This document shows positions 1 through 6,689 of a DNA stretch of 28,010 nt, piece after piece. This DNA comes from a virus: the IMG/VR virus record IMGVR_UViG_3300029448_000314, positions 1 to 28,010 of that record; one strand, given 5' to 3'. Below the pieces are notes generated by a model, which did not search any database, was not told the DNA's origin, and saw nothing but the letters and a program-made list of their open reading frames with translations. The position numbers and the translations under genes are program-made. How positions within the stretch are numbered: the first letter of the stretch is position 1; each line of letters begins with the position of its first letter.

Positions 1-1714
1 CCTCAATCATCTGACGGTGTAACTGGGGAAGGTTATAAATCTGTGGGGCTTGCTGTGACATCTGTAATACAGTCTGATACTGAACTACACGCTGTGCCAT
101 AGTCGTACTATTAGGGTCACTTACTGGTATCACCTCGACCATCTCATAGTCGCTTCTACGTGCAGTAATCTCTCCCCTATGTGGCTCATATCCATACTCT
201 TCTGGCGCATTCTCTGCCATAAGCTCTTTCAACATACGGAACTCTAACTTCATCGCATAATGCACACGAGCCTGTACAGCAGCCATAGGCTTCAATGTAC
301 GCTCTAATAAAGCTAGTGTAGTACCTACTGGCGCGTTCGCAGACATATCAGAAACATCCATATCCGCAATAGCGCCCAGCCTACGACCTTCTGTAGTAAT
401 CTGATTAAGTAACGCTAGTAGCGTTTGACTAGGTTCCTTATATGGCAGAGGCATAATATTGTCACGTATGCTACCTGATGGTACATCTACATCTTTAAAC
501 TCGCCCGGCTCGATAGGCTCATCATCACCCTTAATACGTAACCCACGAGACTTTAATCCGCCCGGAAGGTTAGATAACGTACCCGCGTCTACCAATTGCC
601 GTATAATCGACGTTCCTGCTTTAGCGTACCCACCTATTATATGTATCAGTCCAAGGCCGTAGAAGCCAAACCCGGGCACGTAAGAGTAATGTACGAAATG
701 TTGACGCTTCATTTCTAGCTCGTCACCTTCTTCATAATTACGTCTAATAGATAGTAATTCACCTGTGCCACGTTCTACAGTAACTACGTATGGTTTAGCT
801 AGGTCATCTTCATCATCAATACCATCAATAATAAGATCTGCATGTACTTCATATAAAGTGTAACGATTATCATCGTTTAAAGTGTAACCACCTTCTTCTG
901 CTTTACGCTCTTCAATATCTGTATGGTATGGACTAGGATCATCTAAGTCTTTGTCGTCATAAAAACCGTTAGCTTGTAGTCTACGTAGGTCATTTTTGGT
1001 TTTGCGCATTACATGAGTAACACGTTCTGCTGACTCTATATTAGACGCTCCATAAGGCACTATAACGTCTTCTGCGGGGATAAACATCGCACACTGTCTA
1101 TTCATGTTAGGATCAAAGTAAATCTTCTTAAACGCTGATCCTGCAAGTCCTAGGCTATATAGCATTCTTTCATGTTCTGGACGGTACTCCACCATACGAT
1201 CTGTAAGTTGGTAATTCATGTCTGTACGTACACGCTCACCCGCTTCTTCTTTTTCTGGGGTCTCTTTACCTAAAATCTTAACCTTAACTGGCCCTTGCGC
1301 AGGAAAAGTCTCACTCATAGCTTCTGCTTGGAATCTAATAGCTGCTTCTGCTAATACAGTAGAATGCACACCACATGCGCCTTCCCACGGGGCTGTACGC
1401 TCTTCATACTTAAATCCAAGTATGTCTAGACCTTTTACATAAGTCTCAGCCCAATCTTTTCGGCTTTGTACGTCTGACTCAACAAGACCAATAATATCAT
1501 CCGCTAATATCTGTTGTTCTCTGTCATCTAGCATTTCTACTAAATTAGCATCAAACTCTGACTCCTCGTCGTCTTCTCCCGGAATAAGAGTTATCTCCGC
1601 GCTGCCATCATCTAAAATAACTGCATCAGGATTTATAATCTCAATCTCTAACCCTTCGCCTGTAAGGTTTTCGCCTTCAGGAGCCTCAGCCTGTAAACTT
1701 TTCTCAATAGCCAT
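1..1714 (-). CDS. Portal protein, P22-type (3' end beyond the window)
   Basis: The portal forms the dodecameric ring at the packaging vertex through which DNA enters and leaves the capsid. Reverse translation from the ATG at 1714 is open for 571 residues to the left edge, so the C-terminus is missing. Recognisable portal features include an N-terminal acidic stretch, a PWEGACGVHSTVLAEAA-type segment (portals of this class often have PWxGAS followed by HPxLAEA), a KKIYFDP segment, and a later helical part with GTTLALLERTLKPMAAVQ. The start is supported by AGAGG seven bases upstream, overlapping the stop of the terminase gene. Only 10 bases separate the two genes, so they share a transcript. 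The portal call rests on these motifs and on adjacency to the terminase; the P22-type assignment is from memory of the family and is less certain. Confidence 0.85.
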   Translation of the reverse strand, partial: MAIEKSLQAEAPEGENLTGEGLEIEIINPDAVILDDGSAEITLIPGEDDEESEFDANLVEMLDDREQQILADDIIGLVESDVQSRKDWAETYVKGLDILGFKYEERTAPWEGACGVHSTVLAEAAIRFQAEAMSETFPAQGPVKVKILGKETPEKEEAGERVRTDMNYQLTDRMVEYRPEHERMLYSLGLAGSAFKKIYFDPNMNRQCAMFIPAEDVIVPYGASNIESAERVTHVMRKTKNDLRRLQANGFYDDKDLDDPSPYHTDIEERKAEEGGYTLNDDNRYTLYEVHADLIIDGIDDEDDLAKPYVVTVERGTGELLSIRRNYEEGDELEMKRQHFVHYSYVPGFGFYGLGLIHIIGGYAKAGTSIIRQLVDAGTLSNLPGGLKSRGLRIKGDDEPIEPGEFKDVDVPSGSIRDNIMPLPYKEPSQTLLALLNQITTEGRRLGAIADMDVSDMSANAPVGTTLALLERTLKPMAAVQARVHYAMKLEFRMLKELMAENAPEEYGYEPHRGEITARRSDYEMVEVIPVSDPNSTTMAQRVVQYQTVLQMSQQAPQIYNLPQLHRQMIE

Positions 1715-1724
1715 TTTTTAACCT

Positions 1725-3266
1725 CTAATAATATCCGACACTTCTTCTAGAGAAGTATTTAGTTTCTTCTGGCTCATCTGAAGGTAGTCTTATAAATCCG
1801 CCCTGCCTAAACCGCATAAGCGCCATAACCGTAGAATCAACCAAATCATCGTTACTCATAAATGGGAACCCAGCAATCTCTTCAACAACTTCCTCAGCCC
1901 ATCGAGTTTGGGGTACCCACACCAACTCAGAAGCTATAATATCAGATACAGAATTTAATCGCGCTAATTTATCACCAGATCCTCTATGAGGAGTATATTC
2001 TTGTATAATAAGCCCCATACGACGCATTTCTTGATACAATGCAACACCTGAACTCTTTTTCTCTACAATAAACGCATCTGGATCCCACAAGGTATACTCT
2101 TCCATAGCCAACTCTTTTAGCTCTGGGAACTCATATCTATCCTTAATACTGTTTAATAATATAATGTTATGCGCATTTGTCTCCTCATTGAAGAATACCC
2201 CCCAAGTCGTTAGCGCAGTATAATCTGCCCTATTGTGTTTTTCTGCTGCAGAATCCAGTGACATAATAATATACTCACATGCAGGAGGTCTTTCTTTCTC
2301 CCATATCTGCCACCACTCCCTTTTTACAATAGCCGCTTCTTCTGCGGTAGGTTGCTGCTGATACTGTGCATTCCACTGAAATAATGGCATAGACGCTTTT
2401 GTACGTTCTAAAGCCGCCATATCAAAAAACTCAGGCCACAAAGGCTTTTCTATAAGCTCTCCACTACTTTTATCTTCTATTTCAACGATAGCTGGGAACT
2501 CTACAACGTCATACTGGTCAGATTTCTCATTCTGACTCATATCCTTAACTACACGACCAGTCAAATCATCCATGTGCCATCTAGTTTGTATAATAGCTAC
2601 ACTACCACCCGGCATCAATCGTGTACGAGCACCAAATGTAAACCACTCATAAGCCTTCTCAAATACACTAAAGTTACCATTAATTACATCTTGCTCAGAA
2701 TGTGGGTCATCTACCAACAATAAGTGCGCACCACGACCAGCTAGTGCCGATCCAACACCACATGCGTAGTATTCACCCCCTACACTAGTGTTCCAACGAC
2801 CTGCAGACTTAGAATCCGTAGCTAGCTTCACACTAGGAAATATAGCCTTATAATCGGCTAAACCAAGTAAATTACGTACTTTTCGACCAAAATCTACCGC
2901 TAAATCCGTCGTATGCGACACCATCATCACTTTTTTGTCTGGATTTCGCCCTAAATACCACGCTGGAAAGAAAATAGACACTAATTGTGACTTACCATGC
3001 CTTGGTGGGATGTTTACACATGCCCTATCCTTAACTCCTTTCTCAATATCCATCAACATATCCGCCAAAATGCGGTGATGTTTGCCTACAATGAAGTCCG
3101 GCATCATTCTTTTGCAAAATTCTATCAAATCATCGTACGCAACTTGGTTTTTTTGCCTTGCATCTAACTCATCCACCATTTTCTCGATCTCTGTTACCTC
3201 TGCTTCGGTAAAATTATCAAGATTATCCAACATGTGCTGGACTTCTTCTGGTGTGAAATCACTCAT
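1725..3266 (-). CDS. terL: Terminase large subunit (packaging ATPase-nuclease)
   Basis: This is the motor that drives DNA into the procapsid and cuts the concatemer. It has 513 residues, a normal length. The ATPase domain shows Walker A at about 88-94 (PPRHGKSQ, K92), Walker B at 183-187 (LLVDD) and a coupling-type motif at 226-231 (IIQTRWH). The C-terminal RNase H-like nuclease shows D338 in SLDSA, E402 in VEKKSSG, and D474/D477 in DDLVDS, which fit the metal-binding acidic residues of the Terminase_6C family. The gene overlaps the small subunit gene by 8 bases and is followed 10 bases later by the portal gene, the usual packaging order. All key residues are present, so it looks functional. 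Confidence 0.96.
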   Translation of the reverse strand: MSDFTPEEVQHMLDNLDNFTEAEVTEIEKMVDELDARQKNQVAYDDLIEFCKRMMPDFIVGKHHRILADMLMDIEKGVKDRACVNIPPRHGKSQLVSIFFPAWYLGRNPDKKVMMVSHTTDLAVDFGRKVRNLLGLADYKAIFPSVKLATDSKSAGRWNTSVGGEYYACGVGSALAGRGAHLLLVDDPHSEQDVINGNFSVFEKAYEWFTFGARTRLMPGGSVAIIQTRWHMDDLTGRVVKDMSQNEKSDQYDVVEFPAIVEIEDKSSGELIEKPLWPEFFDMAALERTKASMPLFQWNAQYQQQPTAEEAAIVKREWWQIWEKERPPACEYIIMSLDSAAEKHNRADYTALTTWGVFFNEETNAHNIILLNSIKDRYEFPELKELAMEEYTLWDPDAFIVEKKSSGVALYQEMRRMGLIIQEYTPHRGSGDKLARLNSVSDIIASELVWVPQTRWAEEVVEEIAGFPFMSNDDLVDSTVMALMRFRQGGFIRLPSDEPEETKYFSRRSVGYY

Positions 3267-3825
3267 CTACCGTCTCCGCGTCGATTACGACTGCGTCGCC
3301 ATCAACTTCAGGCGGATTTACGAGTTTTTCTAGTTTTTTACGGAGGTTTTTCTTCAAATCATCTGTTGATTGATGCGTAACTGTAACTTCTGACTTCTCA
3401 GCGAACAGTCCTACATCAGAAACCTTACCCAATAACTCTAATGCACGTAGCCTTACCTTAGCATCAGGGTTTTCTGTCTCTAAAATCAATTTGTTTGTTA
3501 TTAAATGTCGTACAGATATAGCAGATTCGACCACAGAACGACCAAATTCACTCAAAATGTTGTTTGTAAGCACCAAAGATGCCGGAGTTAACTCAGCTAT
3601 ACGCGCTTTAGTGGCTTTTTTAGATGTTTTATCAGGATCTTCTGCGTATGACATGCTTAACATACTCGCTACCGCTTCATCTTCGGCAGTCGGAGTCAAA
3701 TCTAAGCCTTCCTTCTCTAATTCCTTTGCCGTTACCGTAGCAGCACGCGCACGCATAGATAAATCTACCGCAGGATCGTCATCATACACAGGAACGCCAG
3801 TCTCTGGCTCTAGTTTAATCGTCAT
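3259..3825 (-). CDS. Probable terminase small subunit
   Basis: The product has 188 residues, is largely helical and charged, and lies directly upstream of terL with an 8-base overlap. The central part (about 80-140) reads as a helical segment with LTNNILSEFGRSVVESAISV and a following KVRLRALELLGKVSDVGLF stretch. This resembles the oligomerisation/recognition helices of phage small terminases. The C-terminal 50 residues are rich in Lys and acidic residues. Small terminases diverge fast, so the call rests mainly on position, size and helical character. The ATG at 3825 has no clear Shine-Dalgarno sequence; a possible promoter lies just upstream (3858-3886, minus strand). It could instead be an unrelated DNA-binding protein, but the context strongly favours the small terminase. 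Confidence 0.75.
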   Translation of the reverse strand: MTIKLEPETGVPVYDDDPAVDLSMRARAATVTAKELEKEGLDLTPTAEDEAVASMLSMSYAEDPDKTSKKATKARIAELTPASLVLTNNILSEFGRSVVESAISVRHLITNKLILETENPDAKVRLRALELLGKVSDVGLFAEKSEVTVTHQSTDDLKKNLRKKLEKLVNPPEVDGDAVVIDAETVDE

Positions 3826-4036
3826 ATTTTAGTCGCAGGTTATTAACCGTAGGTGTATATATACCAAAAAGTTATAAGAAGCGCAAGTTATTACCAAAAA
3901 TCATGCGAAATATAAACAATATGTATTAGAATATATACTCCAGTGTGTATATAATGCCGCCTTCCCTAACTTACTACTTACTGGAGTACTCTCTTGGCCG
4001 AACTAATGTTTATATCATCCGCATGTGCCGTTGTAT
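3826..4036. other. Intergenic region upstream of the packaging genes
   Basis: This 211-base AT-rich gap holds the candidate minus-strand promoter above. It also has an inverted repeat of 7-base arms (TATATAC at 3932-3938 and GTATATA at 3947-3953) that overlaps a plus-strand TATAAT at 3950-3955. A 29-codon hydrophobic reading frame starts at TTG 3994 on the plus strand and is treated as a finding only. No convincing full-length gene is visible here. Confidence 0.5.
3858..3886 (-). promoter_or_regulatory. Possible promoter of the packaging operon
   Basis: Read on the minus strand, TTGCGC (3886-3881) is followed after 17 bases by TATATA (3863-3858). The -10 is preceded by TGG, an extended -10 element. 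It lies about 32 bases before the start of the small terminase gene at 3825. The -35 matches consensus only at its first three bases, so this is a moderate sigma70-like candidate. Confidence 0.4.
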
Positions 4037-4486
4037 TTATTGGACTTGTTTGCATCTTTTTTCAAGATGATCTTCCCTTTTAAAGGAGCGCAACATACTA
4101 ACACCATCCAACTCGTCTTCTTGTGTAAAGTCAGGGGGTAATAAGCGATATTGAGTCTTACCCTCTAACTCTGCCGTAGGCACTATAAGAAACCTTTCCA
4201 TATCCAAAGCTATAAACATAAAAAAATCTGCAGTATGCTCTGATCTTAAATTATAAGAATAACCAGATATACCTCTACGTTTATTATGTTGGTTGAAATG
4301 GCATAGGTTTGCAGACTTGACCTGCAATGTGAATAACGAATTGTCTAACGATTGGCACCACAAGTCTATGCCGGAACGATCTACATGGTGGCACTCAATA
4401 CCATACTTCTCTAGTTTATATACCGCAAAAAATTCACCTACCCTACCTATGTGACTCGCGTTACCTTCCACTAAAAGCTGACCCAT
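4037..4486 (-). CDS. PD-(D/E)XK nuclease-like protein
   Basis: The 149-residue product has the layout of a small PD-(D/E)XK fold. An N-terminal helix carries G-E-F (E18), followed by SGIDLWCQ with D41 and LFTLQVKSA with Q55 and K57. That gives a plausible E...D...QxK catalytic set, a known variant of (D/E)xK. Such proteins act as Holliday-junction resolvases or restriction-type endonucleases; which role applies cannot be told here. The C-terminal third is less conserved-looking and Lys/Arg-rich, possibly DNA-binding. It sits alone upstream of the terminase genes on the same strand, a common place for nucleases that help packaging or recombination. No strong ribosome binding site precedes the ATG at 4486. 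Confidence 0.6.
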   Translation of the reverse strand: MGQLLVEGNASHIGRVGEFFAVYKLEKYGIECHHVDRSGIDLWCQSLDNSLFTLQVKSANLCHFNQHNKRRGISGYSYNLRSEHTADFFMFIALDMERFLIVPTAELEGKTQYRLLPPDFTQEDELDGVSMLRSFKREDHLEKRCKQVQ

Positions 4487-4660
4487 ATCAAATTATCCAT
4501 TATTAAATGGGTTTCAAAAGTAACACACAAAATTTTTTTTGACTAGCCTTTTTAAAACAAGGTGGGGGGTTTTCAGAAAAATACGATTTATTTAAGTAAA
4601 TTGGTATTACATGGTAGCGTGGAGTCCCAAATAAAAAATTGGGGGGTGGGGGGTCTTTTA

Positions 4661-4677
4661 GTTCTACAGTGTAGAAC
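4661..4677. promoter_or_regulatory. Phage palindrome copy 1
   Basis: A perfect dyad GTTCTACA-G-TGTAGAAC. It lies 36 bases upstream of the -35 element of the 4714 promoter, where an activator or repressor could act. It is one of eight near-identical copies in the window. Confidence 0.85.
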
Positions 4678-4713
4678 TTTTTGAATAATGTGTAGGATAG
4701 TGAAAGAAAGTGT

Positions 4714-4741
4714 TTGACTATGGGTGATAATGTGTTATTAT
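4714..4741 (+). promoter_or_regulatory. Strong sigma70-like promoter with extended -10
   Basis: TTGACT (4714-4719), a 16-base spacer, then TATTAT (4736-4741) preceded by TGT, so the -10 is extended. Transcription would start near 4748, giving a leader of about 50 bases before the gene at 4798. Host RNA polymerase should recognise this, so the downstream gene is probably among the first expressed. Confidence 0.75.
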
Positions 4742-4752
4742 ATAAACAGATC

Positions 4753-4792
4753 GGGGCAATTGGTGCACCGACTAAATGCCCCAGGAGGGGCA
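4753..4792 (+). promoter_or_regulatory. Leader with mutually exclusive hairpins around the ribosome binding site
   Basis: TGCCCC (4777-4782) can pair with GGGGCA downstream (4787-4792) around an AGGA tetraloop, burying most of the Shine-Dalgarno AGGAGGGG (4783-4790). The same TGCCCC can pair instead with an identical GGGGCA upstream (4753-4758), which would free it. The self-complementary GGTGCACC (4762-4769) lies in the loop of the upstream pairing. Confidence 0.55.
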
Positions 4793-4797
4793 ACACT

Positions 4798-5337
4798 ATG
4801 GAAAATTTAATTACTAGCGCAGAAAAAACTGCCTTATCAAATTACGCTAAGACTGATAGCAAGTGCAACCGCACTTTGCAGAATATCATTCTTGAAATTC
4901 ATCACTCTGGCAAGCGTGCTACAGATTACAGATCACCGAAATCTAAGCAATACACTAGCACCGCGACTCCAGAGCAATACACCGGGCGCAAAGATGCGCT
5001 TGCATTGGGACTAGGTGCCGAGGCTTACAAGATTTATAGCGCACCTAAATCAATCGTTAAAGATTGGGACGATACCAAAAAGGCTAAGCGGAAAGCTATC
5101 CAACAAGATGTTGGCACGTATATAGACCGCATAGCTAACAAGCTAGATAGCTTGGAAAATCCTAACAAGGAAAAGGCACCGACTCCACCAGTCAGTGACA
5201 TAGTCAAGATGCGCGAAGCTATCAACAAGGCATTAAAGATTGCAGAAAAGGACGAAACTCCGACCTACAATCTTGAAGCATTAACAAAATGCCTCAATGA
5301 TGCACAGCGTATCCTATCGGTAAGAGTCACCAAATAA
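4798..5337 (+). CDS. Unknown early protein, single-gene transcription unit
   Basis: I do not recognise this 179-residue protein. It is soluble, Lys-rich and mostly helical, with no signal peptide or membrane segment. It has a central basic part (GKRATDYRSPKSKQY and DDTKKAKRKAIQ) and a Pro-rich hinge (APTPPVSD) before a C-terminal helical part ending in ILSVRVTK. The ATG at 4798 is chosen because the very strong AGGAGGGG lies just upstream; an in-frame TTG at 4714 falls inside the promoter and is rejected. The gene has its own promoter and an intrinsic terminator 18 bases after the stop, so it is a stand-alone unit beside the putative origin. An early host-takeover or DNA-binding role would fit this place, but that is inference. 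Confidence 0.85.
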   Translation: MENLITSAEKTALSNYAKTDSKCNRTLQNIILEIHHSGKRATDYRSPKSKQYTSTATPEQYTGRKDALALGLGAEAYKIYSAPKSIVKDWDDTKKAKRKAIQQDVGTYIDRIANKLDSLENPNKEKAPTPPVSDIVKMREAINKALKIAEKDETPTYNLEALTKCLNDAQRILSVRVTK

Positions 5338-5355
5338 CACCAACCCACCAACATA

Positions 5356-5381
5356 GCCACCCTTCGGGGTGGCTTTTTTTT
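5356..5381 (+). terminator. Intrinsic terminator
   Basis: GCCACCC (5356-5362), loop TTCG, GGGTGGC (5367-5373), then eight T. This is a textbook rho-independent terminator with a stable tetraloop. It ends the 4798 transcription unit. Confidence 0.95.
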
Positions 5382-5389
5382 GCCTCAAA

Positions 5390-5406
5390 GTTCTACACTG
5401 TAGAAC
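5390..5406. promoter_or_regulatory. Phage palindrome copy 2
   Basis: GTTCTACA-C-TGTAGAAC; the centre base is C here, where most copies have G. The dyad extends outward to AAAGTTC...GAACTTT. It begins nine bases after the terminator T-tract and is not followed by a gene. Confidence 0.8.
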
Positions 5407-5423
5407 TTTTTTTTCGTCCTGCT

Positions 5424-5509
5424 GATACCAGTATTTTGTATAGTGTGGAGTCGGACTGTCAATAAGTTACACGTTACCACACGATACCAGTACTTTGTAT
5501 AGTGTGGAG
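5424..5509. repeat. 27-base direct repeat pair
   Basis: Positions 5424-5450 and 5483-5509 are the same 27 bases except for one T/C difference. Each begins GATACCAGTA and ends TATAGTGTGGAG. The period is 59 bases. The TATAGTG core recurs at 5976-5982 beside the main promoter, so these may be protein-binding sites. Confidence 0.8.
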
Positions 5510-5660
5510 CAATGTTCCGTTTGTAATGTTCCATTTGTTCCCCTAATGTTCCGTGAATGTTCCGTTTTATTTAGCCAAAAAGTTACAAAACGGTTTCGTG
5601 AATGTTCGTGTAGTATTGTGAACGCGTGTGGTATTAGCAACGTGTGCGATTGTGCGTTTC

Positions 5661-5719
5661 TATCTATCTATCTATCTCTATATTTATAATGTTACTTTTT
5701 TACTAATATATATATATAT
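5661..5719. repeat. Short simple repeats (TATC)4 and (AT)7
   Basis: TATC is repeated four times at 5661-5676 and AT seven times at 5706-5719, with a very AT-rich stretch between. Such easily melted DNA beside iterons fits an unwinding element. Confidence 0.7.
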
Positions 5720-5748
5720 CGTTTATTCGGGGGCACTCTGGCAGATTT

Positions 5749-5766
5749 GTTCTACACGTGTAGAAC
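5749..5766. promoter_or_regulatory. Phage palindrome copy 3
   Basis: GTTCTACAC-GTGTAGAAC, an 18-base perfect palindrome without a centre base. The 7-base arms match the other copies, but the spacing between them is one base longer. It lies within the putative origin, with no start codon nearby. Confidence 0.8.
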
Positions 5767-5945
5767 TTATTTTAAAATATTACCTCACTATTACCGCAAA
5801 AAACGGAACATTGTTACATTACGCGTCACCAGTGACCTACAGCCAAAAACAAAAAGTTACAATCATGGAACATTACAGCATTTCTGGAACAGTCGTTTTG
5901 GTACATTGTAACGATACTACATATTCCACCACAAAATTACGTTAC

Positions 5946-5979
5946 TTGACACAATACCCCACTGTGTTATACTAGTATA
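5946..5979 (+). promoter_or_regulatory. Strong sigma70-like promoter with palindromic -10
   Basis: TTGACA (5946-5951), a 16-base spacer, then TATACT (5968-5973) preceded by TGT (extended -10). The -10 is the left half of a perfect 12-base palindrome TATACTAGTATA (5968-5979), a likely operator. Transcription should start near 5980 and run into the operon that begins at 6070. Confidence 0.8.
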
Positions 5980-6035
5980 GTGATTGGGTGATGACCTGTT
6001 CACACGTGTTGCCTGTGCGCAACGATAACTAATTA

Positions 6036-6052
6036 GTTCTACAGTGTAGAAC
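6036..6052. promoter_or_regulatory. Phage palindrome copy 4
   Basis: GTTCTACA-G-TGTAGAAC. It ends 17 bases before the ATG at 6070, and GAGG follows in the gap. It lies in the transcribed leader of the 5946 promoter, so it would also form a 7-base-pair RNA hairpin. Confidence 0.85.
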
Positions 6053-6069
6053 TTTCCAACGAGGTGTTT

Positions 6070-6264
6070 ATGAACAAGCTAGATTTCAACAACCATTTAT
6101 ATTATCTGCTAATGGATCATGCAGATATTGCAGACGAGACAGACGGACAGCGACTAGCAGGTTGTAGCGTTGACCAAATGTTCGATGATATGTTCGACAA
6201 GCAGGAGTTAGTCGAGCCAATGAGTATGACAACCAAACGAGGTACTAAAAATGACAACATTTAA
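6070..6264 (+). CDS. Small acidic protein of unknown function
   Basis: This 64-residue protein is not recognised. It is acidic, with a DDMFDKQE stretch and a Met-rich C-terminus (VEPMSMTTK), and has no membrane segment. It is the first gene after the strong promoter and palindrome copy 4. The ATG at 6070 is preferred because GAGG (6061-6064) lies upstream at usable spacing; the in-frame GTG at 6064 overlaps that site. It overlaps the next gene by 14 bases, which suggests coupled translation. Confidence 0.75.
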   Translation: MNKLDFNNHLYYLLMDHADIADETDGQRLAGCSVDQMFDDMFDKQELVEPMSMTTKRGTKNDNI

Positions 6265-6478
6265 TGGACACAGAAGCTACAACGCGTGGAACGTATCGCT
6301 CTGGTTACTCAACGATGAAGACTACTACAATGATTGGTGTTGGTTACCAAAGTATATGTCGCTTGAACGCGCGCTGGATAGGCTCATGCTTAGCTTACCA
6401 AAGTATACGCCAGATGGTGCAGTGTTTAACAGGTTATCAGTAAAACTTGCAATAGAGGAGTCATTCAATGACAAATAA
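6251..6478 (+). CDS. Small phage protein with a YNAWNVSLWLLNDE motif
   Basis: The 75-residue product begins with the pattern YNAWNVSLWLLNDE. A near-identical Y-(N/E)-x-W-N-V-x-L-W-(I/L)-x-N-(D/E) signature recurs in many small early phage proteins of unknown function. The protein is rich in aromatic residues in its first half and helical after that (SLERALDRLMLSLP). GAGG at 6239-6242 gives a usable ribosome binding site for the ATG at 6251, which lies inside the end of the previous gene. It overlaps the next gene by 11 bases. Function unknown. Confidence 0.82.
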   Translation: MTTFNGHRSYNAWNVSLWLLNDEDYYNDWCWLPKYMSLERALDRLMLSLPKYTPDGAVFNRLSVKLAIEESFNDK

Positions 6479-6689
6479 AAATGTTGCGTATGAACGCGCT
6501 ATGATGCAGGTCGATGAATTACAAAACTACATCGAGTCACTTGACAGTATGCCTAGGATATTACAGAAAAATCTAGTCACTGAATTAGATCTTATTGTAG
6601 TTGACCTTGTTCAATTCAAACCATCAATGGAGTACGCACTAAATCAAAGTTCTACAGTTGTAGAACAAACCAACGAGGATTTAAAATGA
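6468..6689 (+). CDS. Small helical protein of unknown function
   Basis: This 73-residue product is predicted helical throughout and acidic, with no recognisable domain. AGAGGAG (6454-6460) precedes the ATG at 6468. Its C-terminal codons run straight through palindrome copy 5 (6649-6666), encoding SSTVVEQ. The regulatory element is therefore inside the coding sequence, close to its end. The TGA overlaps the next start as ATGA. I cannot assign a function. Confidence 0.75.
   Translation: MTNKNVAYERAMMQVDELQNYIESLDSMPRILQKNLVTELDLIVVDLVQFKPSMEYALNQSSTVVEQTNEDLK
6649..6666. promoter_or_regulatory. Phage palindrome copy 5, inside a gene
   Basis: GTTCTACA-GT-TGTAGAAC, with the same 7-base arms and a 4-base centre. 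It ends 19 bases before the ATG at 6686, with GAGG between. It lies within the coding sequence of the upstream gene, so the element was kept despite the coding constraint. Confidence 0.85.

Larger units (their letters stand above)
4487..4797. other. Divergent control region between the two transcription arms
   Basis: This 311-base gap separates the minus-strand arm from the plus-strand arm. It contains two long G-tract clusters (4561-4569 and 4641-4653), one copy of the phage palindrome (4661-4677), a strong sigma70-like promoter (4714-4741), and a short leader with alternative hairpins around the ribosome binding site (4753-4792). A weak reading frame on the minus strand across this gap has no support and looks like a shadow. 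Confidence 0.7.
5511..5874. repeat. Iterons AATGTTCC(G/A)T
   Basis: Direct copies are at 5511-5520, 5525-5534 (A variant), 5545-5554 and 5556-5565. Inverted copies are at 5803-5812 and 5865-5874 (A variant). A degenerate copy, AATGTTCGTG, is at 5601-5610. The four direct copies are packed into 55 bases. This arrangement suggests binding by an initiator or regulator. Confidence 0.7.
5382..6069. other. Candidate replication origin and control region
   Basis: Together with the terminator before it, this forms about 730 bases without a credible gene between a terminator and a strong promoter. It carries three copies of the phage palindrome (5390, 5749, 6036), a 27-base near-perfect direct repeat (5424 and 5483), six copies of AATGTTCC(G/A)T in both orientations, a 12-base repeat AAAAAGTTACAA (5577 and 5851), TATC and AT tracts (5661-5719), and a promoter (5946-5973). 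Clustered iterons next to AT-rich tracts are typical of phage or plasmid origins. Reading frames that cross this region lack ribosome binding sites and run through the simple repeats. Confidence 0.5.

Noticed and set aside
459-1442. Plus-strand frames opposite the portal gene
   Set aside because: They are antisense shadows of a well-supported portal coding sequence, with Ser/Pro-rich products and no ribosome binding sites.
4503-4796. 97-codon minus-strand frame in the divergent control region
   Set aside because: It covers promoter, palindrome and G-tracts, has Pro/Phe-rich shadow composition and no ribosome binding site.
4714-4797. TTG start at 4714 for the first plus-strand gene
   Set aside because: It lies within the -35 element, upstream of the predicted transcription start; the strong AGGAGGGG points to ATG 4798.
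5495-5975. Reading frames of 64 and 115 codons in the iteron region
   Set aside because: They run through simple repeats and iterons, lack ribosome binding sites, and give low-complexity products (YLSIYLSLYL-like). The region is better read as non-coding control DNA.
5946-6069. GTG start at 6064 for the first operon gene
   Set aside because: The GTG overlaps the GAGG ribosome binding site; the ATG at 6070 is the usable start.
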